DNA from: Tetranychus cinnabarinus | Lineage: Eukaryota; Arthropoda; Arachnida; Trombidiformes; Tetranychidae | NCBI GenBank assembly: GCA_022266195.1 | Contig: WHVY01000007.1 | Coordinates: 868,001-932,000 of the forward strand | Length of the DNA stretch: 64,000 nt | Direction of reading: 5' to 3' | In this document: positions 60,001 through 64,000 of the stretch, one piece after another | Numbering within the stretch: the first letter of the stretch is position 1 | Layout: every line of letters begins with the position of its first letter | Made by a program: the position numbers and the translations under genes | Notes under the pieces: model-generated | Told to the model about the DNA's origin: nothing | The model's input: only the letters and a program-made list of their open reading frames with translations | Databases searched by the model: none

Positions 60001-63000
60001 GGAAAAGGCAGAGTTGAGAGCATTTACAGTCAAATATTATGCACATGTAATTTGTACGAGTTTTTCGAGTTTCAGTGTTTTTTGCTTTTATGAGAGTTAC
60101 GGTTGTAATACATATCTGTATTGCAATTAATCATGACAGGGAGAGAAAAAAAAGTTTGAAAGAGAAGCAAATGTTAACGCAGAGCTACAAGTAAAGGAAG
60201 AAGAAGAAGCGTAAAAAGTTTGATTCAATGGTTCAGCAACACTGACTCTGAGTGACAAGGTACATTTACAAAGGGCAAGGTTAATTGAAGTTGGGTTAAT
60301 TTGTGCAACTAAATTTTTTTCCACTTTTTCATTTTCATTCTCTTCTCTCTCTTGCCAACTTTTTTTTCTCTCATCTTTGCCTTGCATCTTTTACCGTTTC
60401 ATCATTATGCATATTACATGAAACTTATCATCACTTCATGATCATTTTGTATTGTAATGGTTTCAACAATGAAATGCAATGAACAAGAGTTCAAAGGAGA
60501 AGGAAAAAAAGGAGAAAAGAAAAGTAATTTTCTTCAATCTTCTGAGTAACACTATTTAGACTTTTGTTTTTGCTGTTTCTTAATCAGCTGACGGAGTTCG
60601 TGGTTGAGTTTAAATCAAGTATAAAAATCCATCGAGTTCAGTATAACGAAAAGATTAGAGCGACTTTGTGATCGAAGGTGAAATTTTGGTTCTTTGAGTT
60701 GCTTGAAAACTCGGGTTAACGTTATGTAACTGTAATAAGATTGAGATTTTTTATTGAATTTCGAGTTCTTTTTTGCTTTTTGATATCGATTTAAATGCAC
60801 TCTTGGCTTTTTTACTTCAACAAGTTTTGAAATTATTTCATGAGTTGATTCATGGTTCGACTTGGAATAGTCAAGTAGGTGGAATTTTTTTATTGAATCT
60901 TTTTCTTCTTTGCTTCTTGTGTTCCCGTGATCAAATTTACCTTTACTTGTGATGAAAGTGTCCCGTGAGTATGGAAAATGAATTCAAGCACTGGTAAGGT
61001 AAGCTAATGGTAAAGTAGTGTCTGATTATGATTATTATCATGGAAATGATGAATGAATGAAAAATGCTTTTTTCTACCGTTGCTTTTTGTTCTCTCAATG
61101 AGAAGCAAAGAATGGATAATTTGACTGAATTCAAGTTTCAAACTTGCAATGTAATTTGTCAACATTACGAAATGAAAATTTTTGCTCTTGTTTTACTTCA
61201 CTTGAAATTCGTCAAGGGAAAGAATTCATTTTACGAAAATAAAACTATTTCATCATTGATGTTGTATTACCATTTGAATTTATTAGTGGAGCAAATGACT
61301 AATCTATTGTTATCACCTTGGACTGGAAAGTGAATCAATGGGTAAAGGGAAAGAGAAGCACAAATATGATGCAGAACAATGAAGAGCAAGAAACATGCAA
61401 AAAGTTCATTTATTTTGATTTAATAAAGAAAAGAGGAGAAACTGAAAAAAAGTTTGAATTAAAACATGATGAAATCTCTTGGATTAAACGAGTGAAATTT
61501 ATTTTGTTTTCAAAGACATTAACAGAATACGCTCATTATTTCTCTTAAATTGATGGAAATTATTCTCTCTGTTAATAAATTTAAACAAACTCTCATCTGC
61601 TTCTCAGAAAAAAACGAAAAAGCTAAGTTGAATTGAAACAGAAACGAAATTTTGGTGAACAAGGAAAATTGAAAAACATCAAGTTTATGAAACTCAACTC
61701 GTTTCTTCAAAAGAGCGACTTTTTCAGCAAAATTTTTCAAAATCTTCATTGAAGTTATTATTGGAATGAAAAGTCCGACTTTAAAACTGACAGAACTGTA
61801 ATTTCAGACAAATATCTTCCTTGGAATGTAAATTTATTTTTCTCTCCTTTAATTTTGAACCTCAATTAAAAGTTGAATTTCTGTTACTCCGAGACTTGAT
61901 CAAATCGACATATGACTTTTTGATCGAAATTCGGACTCAAAATTTTCCTTCAAGTGTCAGACTTTCTTAACCCAAGTTGTTCTTCGATTAAAGTATTTCT
62001 TAAATTGCATTAGACACTCTCGAGTTATTAACTTCAGATCAAGCCTTGTGACCTCCTGAAGGCATTTGACTTTCGGATTGAAGTTGACACTTCATTTGAT
62101 TCAAGTTCTTCTAAAATTATTAAACCTATTATCCATTTCAATGTTTATCCCATTAAGAGCAATCACTTTTAAATACTTTCAGTAGCTGTATCGATGGGAC
62201 GCTGTCCTTGCTGTCTAATGTTTTTTTCATCGAATTGAAATTGAAAATGAAAATGAAAAAATTTCATGATAACCATCTTTTGGCTCGAGTTAGTCTCTAA
62301 CCTCCAGCCTGCAACAGTTTTAAATGCTGTTAAACTGAAAGGAAAAGCTTTCAGATAATATTGGGTGTAACCTAGAAAAAGATTAAACACATAAACACTG
62401 AACCGTGAAAGTAACATGCACAGACACAAAAGCCTGAACCAAAAAGAAGAAGAGACAAAATGATTATGATGATGAAGATTTGAAAGAAAGATGAACAAGA
62501 GAAGAGGGTTGGAAAGCAAGTGAAGAAATGATGAGGATGAAGAGGAATCAGAAGAAGAGAAGAGACACAAAAAACAAAACAAAAACGATCAGGTTAAACC
62601 TCAACAAGTAAACTACAGAAAAGGTGAGAAAGGCAAAGCAAGAGAAGGGAAAAGTTTCTTCCTTTCACTGTTACTATAATTAGACTGACTTTAGTTGACA
62701 CAACGATAATACAAAGTTGACACGAAATCTTGTCATCACCATCATCATCAAAATCATCATCTTTTTTTCACTCTTTTTTCCCTTCAAATCAACTATTATC
62801 GTGAATTTTTCTTATTCCTAGTTTTTGCTCCATCACAAAACACAATTGTTATCCATCTTTTTAATCTTCATGTTTTTACGTTTCTCTTTTTACTATTACC
62901 AGCAAAAGTAAAGGTCAACCTTTCCTTTGCATTTTGTTCATCATGACAACTCAGCAGTCAGACGATGAAAATGATGTCGAAGATGAAACAAGAAGAGAGA

Positions 63001-64000
63001 AAAAAATGGAAACGAAAAAAACGATTGAACATTGACACATCCGAGTTGCATCAATCATTTAAATTTTGCCCTTTCCTTCCATTCTTGATTCAGACGAGTT
63101 TACAATTTGCAATTCTTGTTCCAAATCAAAGTCAATATTTGCCTTTTTCCCGCATTTATTGAGAGAAAAAAATTGAAAGAAAAAAAAAGCAGAGAAAAAC
63201 TTTTACCAAGTACGTCCGTTTCCGTGTTTATTCAAGTTGCCTTCGAGTTTTGCTTCAAACATTTTTTTTCTGTTTTCTGCCTTTTCTCGCACTTTGGACA
63301 CTTGTCACTAGTCAATGGTTACACAGTTTATTGATTATCAAGTTAATCAATTTAATCAATCAATAAAATGTTAAGGTAATGGATAGGAAAATAGAGTGAA
63401 AGAGAGCAAAAAAACAATTTCATTTAATAATCTAATCAAATGACATTTAATCGTTTATCCTTTGTATTGTTATTTAATGGATATTCAATGTCAATGAGTA
63501 AATCATTTATTTTGCGTTTCCACATTTTCCTCCTTTTCCCAAGCTAATTGTAAAATTGCAATAATTGCATTTTACAAACAATTTATTTGATTAATCAAAA
63601 TGTCAATTGTGAAATGCTTGATTGTGAAAAGTTTCAAAGCTCAATATTTCTCTCCAATTGTATACACAAGCGTAATTTTGCTGACTCGAGTTACTCTTTT
63701 TTTTGCTTCGTGCCAAAAGTGATTAATAACATGAAAAATTATACAATTAAGTCGAGTTTCTGTTTCTCGCTCAATGCATAAAATGTGGTCAACATTTTTT
63801 TCTCTCTTCATTTTGTTCTTTTTCGCCTTTTCTCTCTCTTTCTGTCTTTGCCTCGACTTGTATCAGTTTGGCTAGTTTCATTTAACCCCTTACCATTTAT
63901 TGTGTGAAACATTAACCTTCAAGTGTTACAAGTGTAAACATTTTCAGGATTCAATTTATCAAGACTCTTGAAAATCAATCATGGTCATCATTTTTGACAG

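Larger units (their letters stand above)
30301..64000 (+). other. Very long intron of RBM24/38 (33.7 kb to the window edge), no gene supported
   Basis: After the GTGAGT donor at 30301 I find no exon that continues the protein and no independent gene on either strand. The open frames here are short, often begin with TTG or GTG, and translate to Phe/Leu/Ser- or Lys-rich chains typical of TTT/AAA-rich noncoding DNA. The sequence is rich in polypyrimidine and polypurine runs and in TTTACC/GGTAAA words. Items within it are listed separately. The last part could be intergenic if the gene ends in unrecognised short exons. Confidence 0.6.

Noticed and set aside
62169..62582. 137-codon minus-strand frame.
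   Set aside because: It begins with TTG and is driven by GAAGAAGA/TCATCATC low complexity (poly-Ser product).
1..64000. CRISPR arrays, bacterial operons, integrated viral genes.
   Set aside because: No regular repeat-spacer structure, no clustered co-directional intronless genes, and no viral replicase or capsid-like frames are visible; the window is ordinary arthropod nuclear DNA.

Overview
This is a eukaryotic nuclear window: AT-rich (roughly two thirds A+T by eye), spliced genes with GT-AG introns of about 50 to 300 nt, and no operons. Gene content points to an arthropod, most likely a mite such as a spider mite (Tetranychidae). It has a neuronal synaptotagmin 1, an RBM24/38-type RNA-binding protein, one DEG/ENaC channel gene and a tandem pair of gustatory receptor genes. 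GR and DEG/ENaC expansions are known in Tetranychus. The species call is inference.

Layout. 1-2930 (minus): first two coding exons of synaptotagmin 1; the gene runs off the left edge. 2931-6750: intergenic. 6751-8028 (minus): single-exon DEG/ENaC subunit. 9950-11593 (minus): single-exon apyrase of the ENTPD5/6 type. 12.1-12.9 kb (plus): weak small secreted-protein candidate. 14.8-15.35 kb: unrecognised ORFs. 16436-17496: complete miniature LTR retroelement with two identical 339-bp LTRs and a 4-bp target duplication. 18.65-24.74 kb: tandem duplication of about 3 kb, each unit carrying one four-exon gustatory receptor gene (minus) encoding 432 residues. I assembled both models from splice signals conserved between the copies. 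25441-25513 (minus): tRNA-Phe(GAA). 26196-26488 (minus): possible small terminal exon. 27085-27579 (minus): secreted orphan protein of 164 residues. 29614-30300 (plus): first two coding exons of the RBM24/38 homologue.

From 30301 to the right edge (33.7 kb) I find no convincing gene. It is read as one very long intron of the RBM24/38 gene, or intron plus distal sequence. It holds a candidate tRNA-derived SINE, a family of CTCCCAG words, a perfect 18-bp palindrome, microsatellites, candidate recursive splice sites and one possible in-frame microexon beside a GUGUG-type element.

Functionally, the left half mixes a neuronal exocytosis gene with chemosensory receptor/channel genes, and the right half is dominated by one regulatory gene with a long intron. 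No polycistronic system is apparent. The items most worth checking are the young miniature LTR element, the GR duplication and its divergence pattern, the altered ENaC filter motif, the acidic synaptotagmin N-terminus and the intronic signals of the RBM24/38 gene. Several ORFs in the window open with TTG or GTG, so starts were re-chosen at ATG wherever one was available.
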